Shown: positions 26,203 to 35,094, counted from the stretch's first letter. The stretch: DNA of 64,000 nucleotides from Aquitalea magnusonii (GCF_003202035.1 NZ_QJKC01000009.1:1-64000); one strand, 5' to 3'. Notes: generated by a model not told the origin, from the sequence alone. Made by a program: numbers and translations.

Positions 26203-27414
26203 TTACTGCCACATGCCGTTGACCCAGTCCAGCGCCTGGGTTTCCACCCGCAGCAACACTTCCGGGTCATAGCCGGCCGGATGCGGCACGGCATCGTCCT
26301 CCAGGCTCAGCGTCACGCGCAGCAATTCGCCCAGCACATGGCGGCCTTCCAGCACCGCCTCTTTCAGGCTGTCCTCGATGGGCAGGCTGGCAATCACCTC
26401 GGCCATGGGCTGCTGTACCAGCACATCCACCAGCGACAGCATGCCGATCATGAAGGCACTGTCCCGGACATCAGGCCGCTGCGGATAGCAGGCTTCCGCC
26501 AGCAGTTCCATGATGCGGCCGCGGGTGGCCGCCAGCTCCAGCAGCGGGTTGCGCTGCGGCTGGACATCCGTGGCATGGCTGGCAAACAGCAGCAGCATCG
26601 ACCAACGCTTGATCTTGGCCCGCCCCAGCAACATGATGGCCTCGCTGACCGAAGCCACCGGCCGGCGCGTGGCGACCGAGGCAGTCGAGCTGAGTTTCAT
26701 CAGCATCAGCACCACGTCCGGTGCCATTTTCAGCGCCTGCGCCAGTTCTTCATTGTCGGCATCACTCATCAGCAAGCCCAGCAGGCTGAGCATGGCATGC
26801 TGGCTGGCATTGGCCTGGCGGGTGGACAGCACGGTGGGACGGGCAAAGAAATAGCCCTGGAACCACTGGATGCCCAGCTCGCGACACAGTTCGAACTGTT
26901 CCACCGTGTCGACCTTCTCCGCCAGCAATATGCCGGGGAAGCTGGCCAGATCAGCCACCAGCTGCCGCAATTGCAGCAGGCTGAGCGCCACCAGATCGAT
27001 CTTGACGATGTCCACCAGCGGCAATAGCGCACGGCGGTCGGCATCCAGCTCCACCACATCGTCCATGGCCAGGCGGAAGCCCTTTTGCCGCAGCTCGGCC
27101 AGCCGTGCCAACAAGGGTGGGGTCACCTGCACCGTTTCCAGTATTTCCAGCACCACCTTGTCGCACGGCAACACATCCAGCAGATCATCCATCAGCAAGG
27201 TTTCGCTGACATTGATGAAACCCAGGCGGTCACCCAGCACCTCGCCCACACCCAGATCGACAAAGGCATGGCGGATCACCGCCGTGGTGGCCATCACATC
27301 GTCGTCGACCCTGGCGACATTGGCCTGGCTGGAGCGGAACAACAGTTCGTAAGCCACCAGCTGCTGGTTGGCATCGACGATGGGCTGTCGCCCGAGATAA
27401 CGGGTTGAATACAT
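26203..27414 (-). CDS. Degenerate EAL plus HDOD signalling protein
   Basis: A 403-residue YuxH-type protein. The N-terminal ~200 residues resemble an EAL phosphodiesterase: RQPIVDANQQLVAYELLFR, FINVSE, VVLEILE, MDDVVELDADRR, KIDLVAL and LAEKVDT. The EAL triplet itself is ELL and the DDxD-type metal motif is altered, so hydrolysis of cyclic-di-GMP is doubtful. The C-terminal half is an HDOD domain, a non-catalytic HD relative used in signalling. It converges on the receiver-TPR gene with 15 bases between the stops. Likely a cyclic-di-GMP or stress-linked regulator; partner unknown. Confidence 0.85.
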   Translation of the reverse strand: MYSTRYLGRQPIVDANQQLVAYELLFRSSQANVARVDDDVMATTAVIRHAFVDLGVGEVLGDRLGFINVSETLLMDDLLDVLPCDKVVLEILETVQVTPPLLARLAELRQKGFRLAMDDVVELDADRRALLPLVDIVKIDLVALSLLQLRQLVADLASFPGILLAEKVDTVEQFELCRELGIQWFQGYFFARPTVLSTRQANASQHAMLSLLGLLMSDADNEELAQALKMAPDVVLMLMKLSSTASVATRRPVASVSEAIMLLGRAKIKRWSMLLLFASHATDVQPQRNPLLELAATRGRIMELLAEACYPQRPDVRDSAFMIGMLSLVDVLVQQPMAEVIASLPIEDSLKEAVLEGRHVLGELLRVTLSLEDDAVPHPAGYDPEVLLRVETQALDWVNGMWQ

Positions 27415-27561
27415 GGACTGGTCTGGCTGGAAAGGGTTGGCGCTATCGTCAGTGTAGGCGCGGTGCAGAGAGGTTAGCAGGGTTTTTTCTCTGATGATAA
27501 TACAACAACGTTTACATCATTTGTAAGTATTATCAATTAATAACAATAACAATGTCATTAT
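27415..27561 (-). promoter_or_regulatory. AT-rich promoter region of the EAL-HDOD gene
   Basis: About 150 bases upstream of the EAL-HDOD start, strikingly AT-rich (27495-27560) compared with the surrounding GC-rich DNA. On the minus strand it contains repeated TTGTTATT/TTGATAAT-like stretches and the inverted repeat TTACA-AATGA-TGTAA. Several overlapping promoter boxes are possible and I cannot choose between them. Confidence 0.4.
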
Positions 27562-27688
27562 TGCCGCGCTTTTGTCAGAGCGGCTAACAAAATAGCGTAG
27601 CGGCCCTGGGACAAGGCGCGCCGGCGCAGACAGTACTCAGCGTAAGGCAAGACGGCGCAACGCAGCAGCAGGGCTTTTGTCAGCCGCT
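27562..27688. repeat. Dispersed intergenic repeat, copy 1
   Basis: Its ends are an imperfect 14-bp inverted repeat: AGCGGCTAACAAAA (27579-27592) and TTTTGTCAGCCGCT (27675-27688), differing at one position. The core CAAGGCGCGCCGGCGCAGACAG (27612-27633) recurs with one change at 59261-59282. A further TTTTGTCAG (27570-27578) faces CTAACAAAA next to it and could form a small alternative hairpin. The element has no coding potential and lies between gltL and the EAL-HDOD gene. Family unknown to me. Confidence 0.75.
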
Positions 27689-27753
27689 CACAGCAAGCTG
27701 GCGGAAATAGCCGGCACCACCACGATCAGGCAGGCCAGCGGCCCGGCATAAAA

Positions 27754-27774
27754 AAACCCGGCGTTGCCGGGTTT
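27754..27774 (-). terminator. Rho-independent terminator after gltL
   Basis: Minus strand AAACCCGGC-AAC-GCCGGGTTT followed by TTTTAT. It starts about 18 bases after the gltL stop and ends the gltIJKL transcript. Confidence 0.92.
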
Positions 27775-27791
27775 GTGCGTGGTCAGACTGC

Positions 27792-28535
27792 TCAGTGTTG
27801 CAGAATCTTCGACAGGAACTGCCGTGCCCGCTCGGAGCGGGCATTGATGTCGCCAAAAAAGGCATCCTTGTCGCAGTCTTCCACGATGGCACCCTTGTCC
27901 ATGAAGATGACCCGGTGTGCCACACGCCGGGCAAAGCCCATTTCGTGGGTGACGCACATCATGGTCATGCCTTCCTGGGCCAGCTCGGTCATCACGTCCA
28001 GCACTTCGTTGATCATTTCCGGGTCCAGCGCGCTGGTCGGTTCGTCAAACAGCATGGCAATCGGGTCCATCGCCAGCGCACGGGCAATAGCCACGCGCTG
28101 CTGCTGACCACCGGACAGCTGGCCGGGGAATTTGTGGGCATGGGCTTTCAGGCCAACCCGATCCAGCAGCTTCAGGCCCTTGTCGCGTGCTTCTTCCTGA
28201 CTGCGGCCCAGTACCTTGACCTGGGCAATGGCTAGGTTTTCGGTGATGGACAGATGCGGGAACAGCTCGAAATGCTGGAACACCATGCCGACCCGGCTGC
28301 GCAGCTTGGGCAGATCGGTTTTCGGGTCGCCCACCGAGATGCCGTCGACAATGATCTCGCCCTTCTGGAAGGGTTCCAGCGCATTGACGCACTTGATCAG
28401 GGTGGACTTGCCGGAACCGGACGGCCCGCATACCACCACCACTTCGCCTTTTTTCACGCCAGTGGTGCAGTCGGTCAGCACCTGGAAATCGCCATACCAC
28501 TTGCTTACATTGTTGATGCTAATCATCGCGCTCAT
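27792..28535 (-). CDS. gltL: Glutamate/aspartate ABC transporter ATP-binding protein
   Basis: ATPase driving import of glutamate/aspartate. The 247-residue protein has Walker A GPSGSGKST, Q-loop VFQHFELFPHLS, signature LSGGQQQRVAIARAL, Walker B AMLFDEPTSALDPE and the switch histidine in CVTHEM, i.e. all residues for activity. I chose the ATG at 28535 because it overlaps the gltK stop by four bases; the next ATG (28526) is also possible. Last gene of gltI-gltJ-gltK-gltL, with a terminator behind it. Confidence 0.93.
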   Translation of the reverse strand: MSAMISINNVSKWYGDFQVLTDCTTGVKKGEVVVVCGPSGSGKSTLIKCVNALEPFQKGEIIVDGISVGDPKTDLPKLRSRVGMVFQHFELFPHLSITENLAIAQVKVLGRSQEEARDKGLKLLDRVGLKAHAHKFPGQLSGGQQQRVAIARALAMDPIAMLFDEPTSALDPEMINEVLDVMTELAQEGMTMMCVTHEMGFARRVAHRVIFMDKGAIVEDCDKDAFFGDINARSERARQFLSKILQH

Positions 28536-29203
28536 ACCGCCAACCTTTTTTGCAGACGCTTCACGCATTGCGACGCGCCAAAACTGATCACGAAGTATAC
28601 CGCACCGGCAAACAGCAGGAATTCATGCGGCAAACCCACGACATCGCCCTTGGAACGGGCCGTATTGAGGAAGTCCATCAGACCGACCGCATACACCAGC
28701 GAGGTGTCCTGGAACAGGATGATACTTTGCTGCAACAACAGCGGCATCATTTTGCGAAAGGCCTGCGGCAGGATCACCAGCCGCATGGCCTGGCTGTAGG
28801 TCATGCCCAGGGCGTAAGCGGCATTGATCTGCCCACGCGAAATGGACTGGATGCCGGCGCGGACGATCTCGGAGAAATACGCCGCCTCGAACATCACGAA
28901 GGCCACCAGGCAGGAGGTGAAGGCGCCCACCGGGGTCAAATCGCCGGTGATCCAGCTCAGCACCATGGGCACCACCAGATAGAACCAGGAGATGACCAGC
29001 AGCAGCGGTATCGAGCGGAAATAATTGACATACCACTTGGCCAGCCGCGACAGCAGCGCGTTGTCCGACAGCCGCGCCAGGGCCAGCAGGGTACCCAGTA
29101 CCACGCCGCCGCCCACGGCCATCACCAGCAGTTTGAGCGTCAGCGCCATGCCGTCGGCCAGGCCGGGCAGGGCGGGGATGATCTGACTGAAATCGAGGGC
29201 CAT
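28532..29203 (-). CDS. gltK: Glutamate/aspartate ABC transporter permease GltK
   Basis: Inner-membrane permease subunit of a polar amino-acid importer, 223 residues with about five hydrophobic segments. The EAA coupling loop is visible as INAAYALGMTYSQAMRLVILPQAFR. The early YFRSIPLLLVISWFY segment is characteristic of the HisM/GltK family. Start overlaps the gltJ stop by one base and its stop overlaps gltL, so the set is translated as a unit. Confidence 0.92.
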   Translation of the reverse strand: MALDFSQIIPALPGLADGMALTLKLLVMAVGGGVVLGTLLALARLSDNALLSRLAKWYVNYFRSIPLLLVISWFYLVVPMVLSWITGDLTPVGAFTSCLVAFVMFEAAYFSEIVRAGIQSISRGQINAAYALGMTYSQAMRLVILPQAFRKMMPLLLQQSIILFQDTSLVYAVGLMDFLNTARSKGDVVGLPHEFLLFAGAVYFVISFGASQCVKRLQKRLAV

Positions 29204-29946
29204 TATTTGCTACCTCCCATCATGCCGGGAATACGCACCCGCTTTTCCACCCAGGACATGAAACCCATCAGGCTCATGTTGAGCACAAAGTAGATCAGCG
29301 TGGCCAGGGTGAAGGCTTCGAAAATATTGGCGGAAAACTCGGCAACTTGCTTGGTTTGCGCCAGCAGCTCCATCAGGCCGATCAGGGACGCGACCGAGGA
29401 GTTCTTGAAAATGTTCAGGAACTCGCTGGTCAGTGGCGGAATGATGATGCGGAAAGCCTGTGGCAGCAGTACGAAGCGGTAGGTCTGCGCCGTGGAAAAG
29501 CCCATGGCCAGTGCCGCATTGTTCTGTCCGCGCGGCAGCGCCTGGATGCCGGTACGCACCTGCTCGCACACCCGGGCTGCGGTAAACAGCCCCAGGCACA
29601 CCACCACCGACAGATAAGCCGAAGTTGCCGGGCTGATGCCCTGCTTGAACCACATTTCCAGCGGCGTGGGCAGCAAGTCCGGTACCAGGAAGTACCAGAT
29701 GAACAGCTGCACCAGCAGCGGTACGTTGCGGAACAGTTCGACATAGGCGGTGGCAATGGCGGGCAACAGCTTGCCCGGCAAGGTGCGCATCACGCCCAGC
29801 ACCGAGCCGAGTGCGAGGGCGATGATCCAGCCGGCCAGCGCCACGGCGATGGTCCAGCCCAGACCGGACACAAACCAGTTCAGGTAGATTTCGCTGCCGA
29901 CACCGGTGGACTTGAAGAAGATGCCCCAGTCCCAGTGGTAATTCAT
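29203..29946 (-). CDS. gltJ: Glutamate/aspartate ABC transporter permease GltJ
   Basis: Partner permease of GltK, 247 residues starting MNYHWDWGIFF. It has the family segment YVELFRNVPLLVQLFIWYF and the EAA loop NNAALAMGFSTAQTYRFVLLPQAFRIIIPPL. CTGGAG lies eight bases before the chosen ATG, and 34 further upstream residues in the open frame are not protein-like. It follows gltI after about 240 bases that contain no obvious terminator. Confidence 0.92.
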   Translation of the reverse strand: MNYHWDWGIFFKSTGVGSEIYLNWFVSGLGWTIAVALAGWIIALALGSVLGVMRTLPGKLLPAIATAYVELFRNVPLLVQLFIWYFLVPDLLPTPLEMWFKQGISPATSAYLSVVVCLGLFTAARVCEQVRTGIQALPRGQNNAALAMGFSTAQTYRFVLLPQAFRIIIPPLTSEFLNIFKNSSVASLIGLMELLAQTKQVAEFSANIFEAFTLATLIYFVLNMSLMGFMSWVEKRVRIPGMMGGSK

Positions 29947-30185
29947 GTTTTTCTCCAGATGCAAGCAGACGCAGGGGTCTGCTGCCGACAGCAGCATGCC
30001 TCCCGCCAACGGGAAGACATGAAGGCCGGATGAAGTCCCTGCCTGCAATGAGCTTGAGCAGGCAGCCAGGGCAGACGCAACGCCGCCTCCCGTGCTGCCG
30101 TTATAGCTGGTAGCACGAGGGGAAAACAGGCAGCAATTGAGCCGGCATCGGCCGGCTCAGCATCTGCACTACAGGAAGGAATCGC

Positions 30186-31085
30186 TTATTCGGCGGCCTT
30201 GTCGGTCGGCTTGGCGATCAGTTCCTTCACCACATCGGACATCGGGAAATTCAGGTTCAGGCCCTTGGGCGGAACCGGGCTGGTGAACCACTTGGCGTAG
30301 ATCTTGTTCACTTCGCCAGACTTGTAGGTGGCCTTGATGGCATCGTCCACCACCTTCTTGAAGGCAGCGTCGTCCTTGCGCAGCATGCAGCCGTAGATTT
30401 CGAAGGACTGCGGCTTGCCGGTCACCACCCAGTTGGCAGGGTTCTTGGCCTTGGCCATTTCACCGTACAGCAGGGCGTCGTCCATCATGAAGGCAACAGC
30501 ACGGCCGGATTCCAGCATCAGGAAGGATTCGCCATGATCCTTGGCGGAGATGATGTTCATGCCCATTTGCTTGTCGGCATTCATGGACTTGAGCAGGCGC
30601 TCGGAGGTGGTGCCGGCGGTGGTCACCACGTTCTTGCCCTTGAGGTCGGCAAAGTCTTTCACGCCGGAAGTCTTGGCGGTCAGCAGACGGGTGCCGATTT
30701 CAAAGATGCCCACCGAGAAGGCCACTTGTTTCTGGCGCTCGGCATTATTGGTGGTGGAGCCACATTCCAGATCGACAGTACCGTTCTGTACCAGCGGAAT
30801 ACGGGTCTGCGAGGTCACCAGATTGTACTTGACCTGCAGATTGGGCATCTTCAGCTCTTTCTTCACGCCTTCGACAACCTTGTTGGCCAGGTCTACCGAG
30901 TAGCCAATGGGCTTCTGGTTATTGTCGTAGTAGGAGAAAGGAATGGAGGCATCGCGGTTGCCCAGTACGATGACGCCGGAATCCTTGATCTTTTTCAGGG
31001 TGCCGGTCAGTTCGGCGGCCATGGCCGGGGTGCTGGCCAGAGCGGCCAGGGTTGCTGCAGAGATAAGACGGGTGCAAAGCTTCAT
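30186..31085 (-). CDS. gltI: Glutamate/aspartate periplasmic binding protein
   Basis: Solute-binding protein that captures glutamate/aspartate for GltJKL. The 299-residue precursor has a signal peptide (MKLCTRLISAATLAALASTPAMAA) and the bacterial SBP family 3 pattern: GVIVLGNRDASIPFSYYDNNQKPIGYSVDLA, then ECGSTTNNAERQKQVAFS and the hinge region GTTSERLLKSMN. CAGGAGAAAC precedes the ATG at 31085. First gene of the transporter operon; the binding protein is separated from the permeases by the usual longer spacer. Confidence 0.94.
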   Translation of the reverse strand: MKLCTRLISAATLAALASTPAMAAELTGTLKKIKDSGVIVLGNRDASIPFSYYDNNQKPIGYSVDLANKVVEGVKKELKMPNLQVKYNLVTSQTRIPLVQNGTVDLECGSTTNNAERQKQVAFSVGIFEIGTRLLTAKTSGVKDFADLKGKNVVTTAGTTSERLLKSMNADKQMGMNIISAKDHGESFLMLESGRAVAFMMDDALLYGEMAKAKNPANWVVTGKPQSFEIYGCMLRKDDAAFKKVVDDAIKATYKSGEVNKIYAKWFTSPVPPKGLNLNFPMSDVVKELIAKPTDKAAE

Positions 31086-31413
31086 ATAAGTTTCTCCTGG
31101 GGTCCTTGATCGATCACTGCCCTTGGCCCGAAGACCGCGGACACTGCTGTTATAGGCTGGATACTCCAGCAACAGGATGGGCTTTGACCCTGGAGCAATG
31201 CGGCAAACCCCCGTTTGCCTGCCCCCAGCCAAATACCGGCATCCTGCTTACAGTCACCGCCTCTTTATGCGGGCGGCTCTCCCTGTATGACTGCACACCC
31301 CGACCAGGCCGGGGTGAAAGGTTTGCGATTCTGCGGCCAGTGGCGACAGTATGCAAGTGGCACTGCAACAAGTGCGGCCATATGGACCGCACTTGTCAAT
31401 TGCTTGCGACAGT
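31086..31413. other. gltI upstream region and rsmA downstream region
   Basis: About 330 bases with no credible gene. It holds the gltI promoter (not resolved), a GC hairpin CACCCCG/CGGGGTG near 31296-31317, and the long perfect inverted repeat listed separately. Confidence 0.4.
31368..31396. repeat. 10-bp perfect inverted repeat between gltI and rsmA
   Basis: ACAAGTGCGG (31368-31377) and CCGCACTTGT (31387-31396) flank a nine-base centre that itself contains the palindrome CCATATGG. On the minus strand it begins 18 bases after the rsmA stop, with only two Ts after the stem, so it is either a weak terminator for rsmA or a binding site far upstream of gltI. Confidence 0.6.
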
Positions 31414-32187
31414 TCAGGCGGACAGGTGGTTCGCCATGCGCACGAAGTCTTCCACCGCCAGGTTTTCCGGACGCAGGCCGGGGTCTATGCCCAGCGCCTC
31501 GAAATCGGCCAGTTCCAGCACGCCTTTCAGATTGTTGCGCAGGGTCTTGCGGCGCTGCGAGAAAGCCTTGGTCACCAGCTCTTCCAGGGCTTTTTCGTCC
31601 TTGGCCACGCCGCAGCGGCCCGGCGCCGGAATCATGCGCACCACGGCCGAATCCACCTTCGGTGGCGGCCAGAAGGCATCCGGCGGCACATTCAGCACCA
31701 GCTCCATTTCAAAGCGGTACTGCAACATCACCGTGAGGCGGCCGAAATCGGTGGTGGACGGCTCGGCCAGCATGCGGTCCACCACTTCCTTTTGCAACAT
31801 GAAGTGCATGTCGGTCACGCGCTGGCCAAAGCTGGCCAGGTGGAACAGCAGCGGGGTGGAGATGTTATAGGGCAGGTTGCCGACAATCTTGAACGCACCC
31901 TCGCTAATGGAGCCGAAGTCGAACTTGAGGGCATCGCCTTCATGGATGGTCAGGCGTTCCGGCGGAAATTCCTTTTTCAGCCGGGCGATGATGTCGCGGT
32001 CGATTTCCGCCACATGCAGATGCGGCAGGCGCTCCAGCAGCGGTTTGGTGATGGCGCCCAGACCGGGACCGATTTCGATGACCACATCGTCCGGCTGCGG
32101 ATTGACCGCATGCACGATGTTTTCAATCACGCTGGCATCTTGCAGAAAATTCTGGCCAAAGCGTTTGCGGGGAATATGTTGGCTCAT
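31414..32187 (-). CDS. rsmA: 16S rRNA dimethyladenosine transferase RsmA (KsgA)
   Basis: Dimethylates A1518 and A1519 in the 3' helix of 16S rRNA late in small-subunit assembly. The 257 residues show the N-terminal [11 protein letters not shown], the SAM motif [17 protein letters not shown], and the catalytic [14 protein letters not shown]. The ATG at 32187 ([11 protein letters not shown]) is the family start; the longer open frame is not protein-like. Upstream on the same strand are yqaA-like and cyaY genes. Confidence 0.95.
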   Translation of the reverse strand: MSQHIPRKRFGQNFLQDASVIENIVHAVNPQPDDVVIEIGPGLGAITKPLLERLPHLHVAEIDRDIIARLKKEFPPERLTIHEGDALKFDFGSISEGAFKIVGNLPYNISTPLLFHLASFGQRVTDMHFMLQKEVVDRMLAEPSTTDFGRLTVMLQYRFEMELVLNVPPDAFWPPPKVDSAVVRMIPAPGRCGVAKDEKALEELVTKAFSQRRKTLRNNLKGVLELADFEALGIDPGLRPENLAVEDFVRMANHLSA

Positions 32188-32260
32188 GGAAGCTCGAAAT
32201 AAGAATTGCCTGAATTGTAAACCCTCAGCGGCGGCCCATGCCAACCCGCTGTCGCATTAT

Positions 32261-32677
32261 TCAGGCATGCAGCGCGGCCAGCACGCCCCAGGCCAGTACC
32301 AGATAGCGTGCCGCCTTGCCCACGGTCAGCCACAACAGGCTGGGCAGCCAGGGCAGGCGCAGCCAGCCGGCGGCCAGCGGCAGGGCATCACCGATCAGCG
32401 GCACCCAGCTGAGCAAGAGCACGGCCGGGCCATAGCGTTCAAACCAGCGCTGGATGCGGGGTGACACTTCCTTTTTCGGCGCCACCCGTCCCAGCCACAG
32501 GCTGGTGGCGCTGCCGGCGCTATTGGCCACGGTGGCCAGCAGCAGGGCCGGCCACAGCCAGTCCGGCCACTTGTACAGAAAGGCCGCCAGCACCACTTCG
32601 GAATTGCCGGGCAGGATGGTGGATGAAGTAAAGGCCGACAGCACCAGCCCGCCCAGCGCCAGCCACACGGCCTGCAT
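32261..32677 (-). CDS. YqaA-family membrane protein
   Basis: Integral membrane protein of 138 residues related to the DedA/VTT superfamily YqaA group, with about four hydrophobic segments. Recognisable are FTSSTILPGNSEVVLAAFL near residue 17, NSAGSATSLWLGR, and LLLSWVPLIGDALPLAAGWLR. Function is unproven; relatives act in envelope or lipid transport. The ATG overlaps the cyaY stop by one base (TGATG), indicating coupling. Confidence 0.82.
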   Translation of the reverse strand: MQAVWLALGGLVLSAFTSSTILPGNSEVVLAAFLYKWPDWLWPALLLATVANSAGSATSLWLGRVAPKKEVSPRIQRWFERYGPAVLLLSWVPLIGDALPLAAGWLRLPWLPSLLWLTVGKAARYLVLAWGVLAALHA

Positions 32678-32997
32678 CAGATGTCCAGCTCCAGGTCCGG
32701 CTCGCCGCAAGCCTGGGCGATGGCGGTTTTCAGCGTGCTGAAAAATTCCGCACCGTCACGGGCGGCCAACCACTGGCCATCCTTGAAGGCAAAGTGGTAG
32801 CCGCCGCTCTTGGCGGCGATCCACAGCTCCTGATTGGCGGCATGGCGGTTGACCACGATCTTGCCGCCGTCGTCGAATTCGATTTCCAGCACATTGCCAT
32901 TGCTGACAAAGTCGGCATCCAGACCGGCATCGTCGATGGCATCTTCGATACGGCTGAAAATGTGGTCGGTCATATCCAGAAATTCGCTCTCGTTCAT
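32677..32997 (-). CDS. cyaY: Iron-sulfur assembly protein CyaY (frataxin)
   Basis: Bacterial frataxin that binds iron and modulates the cysteine desulfurase IscS. The 106-residue protein starts with an acidic helix (MNESEFLDMTDHIFSRIEDAIDD) that forms the iron-binding ridge, followed by the beta sheet NVLEIEFDDGGKIVVNRHAANQELWIAAKSGGYHF. It lies divergent from lptM with about 60 bases between, a common pairing in proteobacteria. Confidence 0.93.
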   Translation of the reverse strand: MNESEFLDMTDHIFSRIEDAIDDAGLDADFVSNGNVLEIEFDDGGKIVVNRHAANQELWIAAKSGGYHFAFKDGQWLAARDGAEFFSTLKTAIAQACGEPDLELDI

Positions 32998-33059
32998 GTC
33001 GTCTCTTCCTTGAATAGCGTGTGCTAGACTGCCGATTTTGCCACACCGGACTGCTTTTT

Positions 33060-33203
33060 ATGCTGCGAACCATGCTGACCTGCCTTGCCCTGAGCCTTGT
33101 CGTGACTGCCTGTGGCTATAAAGGCAACCTGTATCTTCCCAAGCCGGACCAGACCCGCAGCCATGCCTCGGCACCGGCGGCCGAGGCCAGACCGGCCCCC
33201 TGA
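33060..33203 (+). CDS. lptM: Small lipoprotein LptM (YifL-like)
   Basis: Short outer-membrane lipoprotein; in E. coli LptM helps LptD fold with correct disulfides. The 47-residue precursor has a signal sequence MLRTMLTCLALSLVVTAC with lipobox VTAC and the conserved post-cysteine sequence GYKGNLYLPKP. A longer in-frame start at 33021 would add a cysteine-rich stretch that disrupts the signal. In many proteobacteria lptM is followed by lysA; here the next gene encodes an aminotransferase. Confidence 0.88.
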   Translation: MLRTMLTCLALSLVVTACGYKGNLYLPKPDQTRSHASAPAAEARPAP

Positions 33204-33385
33204 GCGGCTCCCTTTACCGGTTTTTACCACCCCTGACAGCGCAGCGCCGACCCGTGCCAAGCTTACACTGGCGTGCCGTCGGTCTTGGCTGCCTTATCCT
33301 GCAGGATGCTATCGTTAGCTGATCTGGTGATTTGTCGCCGCCCCGTCGCCATCTAGAATGTTCTGCTGCAAGGACGAAAGCCGCC

Positions 33386-34486
33386 ATGACCCGTTTTGCC
33401 CGCCATCTCGAACACCACACCATCGTCAATCCCTTTCCCGGCATCGTGAAGCTGGAAACGGCGCTGGGCCACCGCATCAAGACCCGCATCGGCTCCAACG
33501 AGAGCCTGCCTGATCCGGTGTCGCCACTGGCCGGCGAACTGGGCAAGGCACTGGCGGAAATGGCCAGGCTGTATCCCGATCCCTATGCCCATGCGCTGCG
33601 TGAACGGGCGGCCCGGCTCAATGGCGTAAGTCCGACCGAGGTGCTGTTCGACACCGGGGCCGACAGCCTGATCCTGCTGGCGCTGCGGCTGACCTGTAAT
33701 CCGGGCGATGCCGTGGTCACCACCGCCGGCAGCTATCCCAGCTTCCGCTACTTTGCCGAAGGCGTGGGGGCCCGCGTGCTGGAAGTGCCCTATTGCCAGC
33801 GCGGCCAGCACATGCGGCCTGATCTGGCACGGCTGGCCGAAGTGGCCCGTGCCGAACATGCCTCGGTGCTGTATCTGGCCAATCCGGACAATCCCACCGG
33901 CCATTACTGGCAGGCCGAAGACATCCTCACCCTGCGCGCCGCGCTGCCGCCGCACACCCTGTTGCTGCTGGACGAGGCCTATGTCGATTTCTGTACCGAG
34001 GGCGCCGATGCGCCGCCGGCGGGCATCCTGCCGCACACCTTGCGCCTGCGCACCCTGTCCAAAGCCTATGCCCTGGCCGGGCTGCGCGTGGGCTATGCCA
34101 TCGCCAGCGCCGACATCATCGCCAAGGCCGACCAGATCCGGCCGCAATACGCCCTGTCCAGCATTGCCCAGGCGGCAGCACAAATCGTGCTGGATGACCC
34201 GGACTACTCGCGCAAGCTGGTGGCCCAGACCATCACCCTGCGCCATCACCTGAGCCATGCGCTGTACGACCAGGGCCTGACACCGCTGCCCTCGCACACC
34301 AATTTCGTCTGCGTGGCCTACCCGGATGCGCTGCAGGCCGAGGCCATCCAGCGCCATCTCTTGCAATGCGGCATCGCCATTCACCGTCCGCAACACCCGG
34401 CGGTACGCCACATGCTGCGCATCACCGCCCACCCGCAGGCCACCAGCGCGCGCGTGCTGGCGGCGCTGGCCGGCCAGCTGGACTGA
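33386..34486 (+). CDS. Histidinol-phosphate-type aminotransferase
   Basis: PLP-dependent fold-type I aminotransferase of the HisC group, 366 residues. Signatures: GSNESLPDPVSPLA near the start, LFDTGADSLILLALRLTCNPGD, the substrate/PLP contacts LANPDNPTGHYW and LLLDEAYVDF, the PLP-lysine motif TLSKAYALAGLRVGYA, and a C-terminal arginine in HMLRITAH. There are no other his genes nearby, so it may be a second HisC or an aminotransferase for another imidazole or aromatic substrate. The ATG at 33386 is preferred over an upstream in-frame start. A terminator follows. Confidence 0.82.
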   Translation: MTRFARHLEHHTIVNPFPGIVKLETALGHRIKTRIGSNESLPDPVSPLAGELGKALAEMARLYPDPYAHALRERAARLNGVSPTEVLFDTGADSLILLALRLTCNPGDAVVTTAGSYPSFRYFAEGVGARVLEVPYCQRGQHMRPDLARLAEVARAEHASVLYLANPDNPTGHYWQAEDILTLRAALPPHTLLLLDEAYVDFCTEGADAPPAGILPHTLRLRTLSKAYALAGLRVGYAIASADIIAKADQIRPQYALSSIAQAAAQIVLDDPDYSRKLVAQTITLRHHLSHALYDQGLTPLPSHTNFVCVAYPDALQAEAIQRHLLQCGIAIHRPQHPAVRHMLRITAHPQATSARVLAALAGQLD

Positions 34487-34520
34487 GCGCCGGGCCAGAC
34501 CGCTTCCGGGCAACGCCATC

Positions 34521-34553
34521 AGCCACCGTGCCTGCCAGCCGGTGGCTTTTTTG
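34521..34553 (+). terminator. Rho-independent terminator after the aminotransferase gene
   Basis: AGCCACCG (34521-34528) pairs with CGGTGGCT (34540-34547) across 11 bases, followed by a run of six Ts, 35 bases after the stop codon. Confidence 0.88.
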
Positions 34554-34646
34554 CGCCCCGCCAGCGGCTACTGACAACAGGCTGTCAGCAGGGGGCGTGC
34601 ATGCTGTGAACACGGCATCCCGCCGTCCCCCTTTTGGAGCCACACC

Positions 34647-35000
34647 ATGTCGCTGATTCACTGGTTTGAAATCCCCGCCGCCAATTTTGACCGTGCCGTT
34701 GCCTTTTACCAGCAGGTCTTGCAGTTGCAACTGAAGCAGGAAGACTGCATGGCTGATCGCATTGCCGTGTTTCCCGACAGCTCCGGCTGCATCATGGCCA
34801 GCCCGCGCCTGCCGGCCGGCGGCCAGGGTTGCCGCATTTATCTGGATGGCGGGCCGGATCTGGCCGCCACGCTGCAGCGGGTGGAGCGGGCCGGCGGCAA
34901 GGTATTGCTGCCCATCACCACGCTGGCAGACGGCAATGGCGATATCGCGCTGATGGAAGACAGCGAGGGCAATTGCATCGGCCTGCATGTGGAACCCTGA
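34647..35000 (+). CDS. VOC-fold (glyoxalase-like) protein
   Basis: A 117-residue single VOC module (two beta-alpha-beta-beta-beta units): IHWFEIPAANFDRAVAFYQQVLQ at the start and the closing ALMEDSEGNCIGLHVEP. One His and one Glu at the ends of the strands could hold a metal as in glyoxalase/dioxygenase relatives, but substrate is unknown. First of three small genes leading to a WYL regulator; the next gene begins 95 bases on. Confidence 0.82.
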   Translation: MSLIHWFEIPAANFDRAVAFYQQVLQLQLKQEDCMADRIAVFPDSSGCIMASPRLPAGGQGCRIYLDGGPDLAATLQRVERAGGKVLLPITTLADGNGDIALMEDSEGNCIGLHVEP

Positions 35001-35094
35001 AGCAGGCAAGTCCGCTAGCGGATATCATGTCCTTTCCCGCCAGGCTGGCAGTCGTCCGCTGCCGCTTGCCAGCCGGCATACCAGGAGCAGATCC

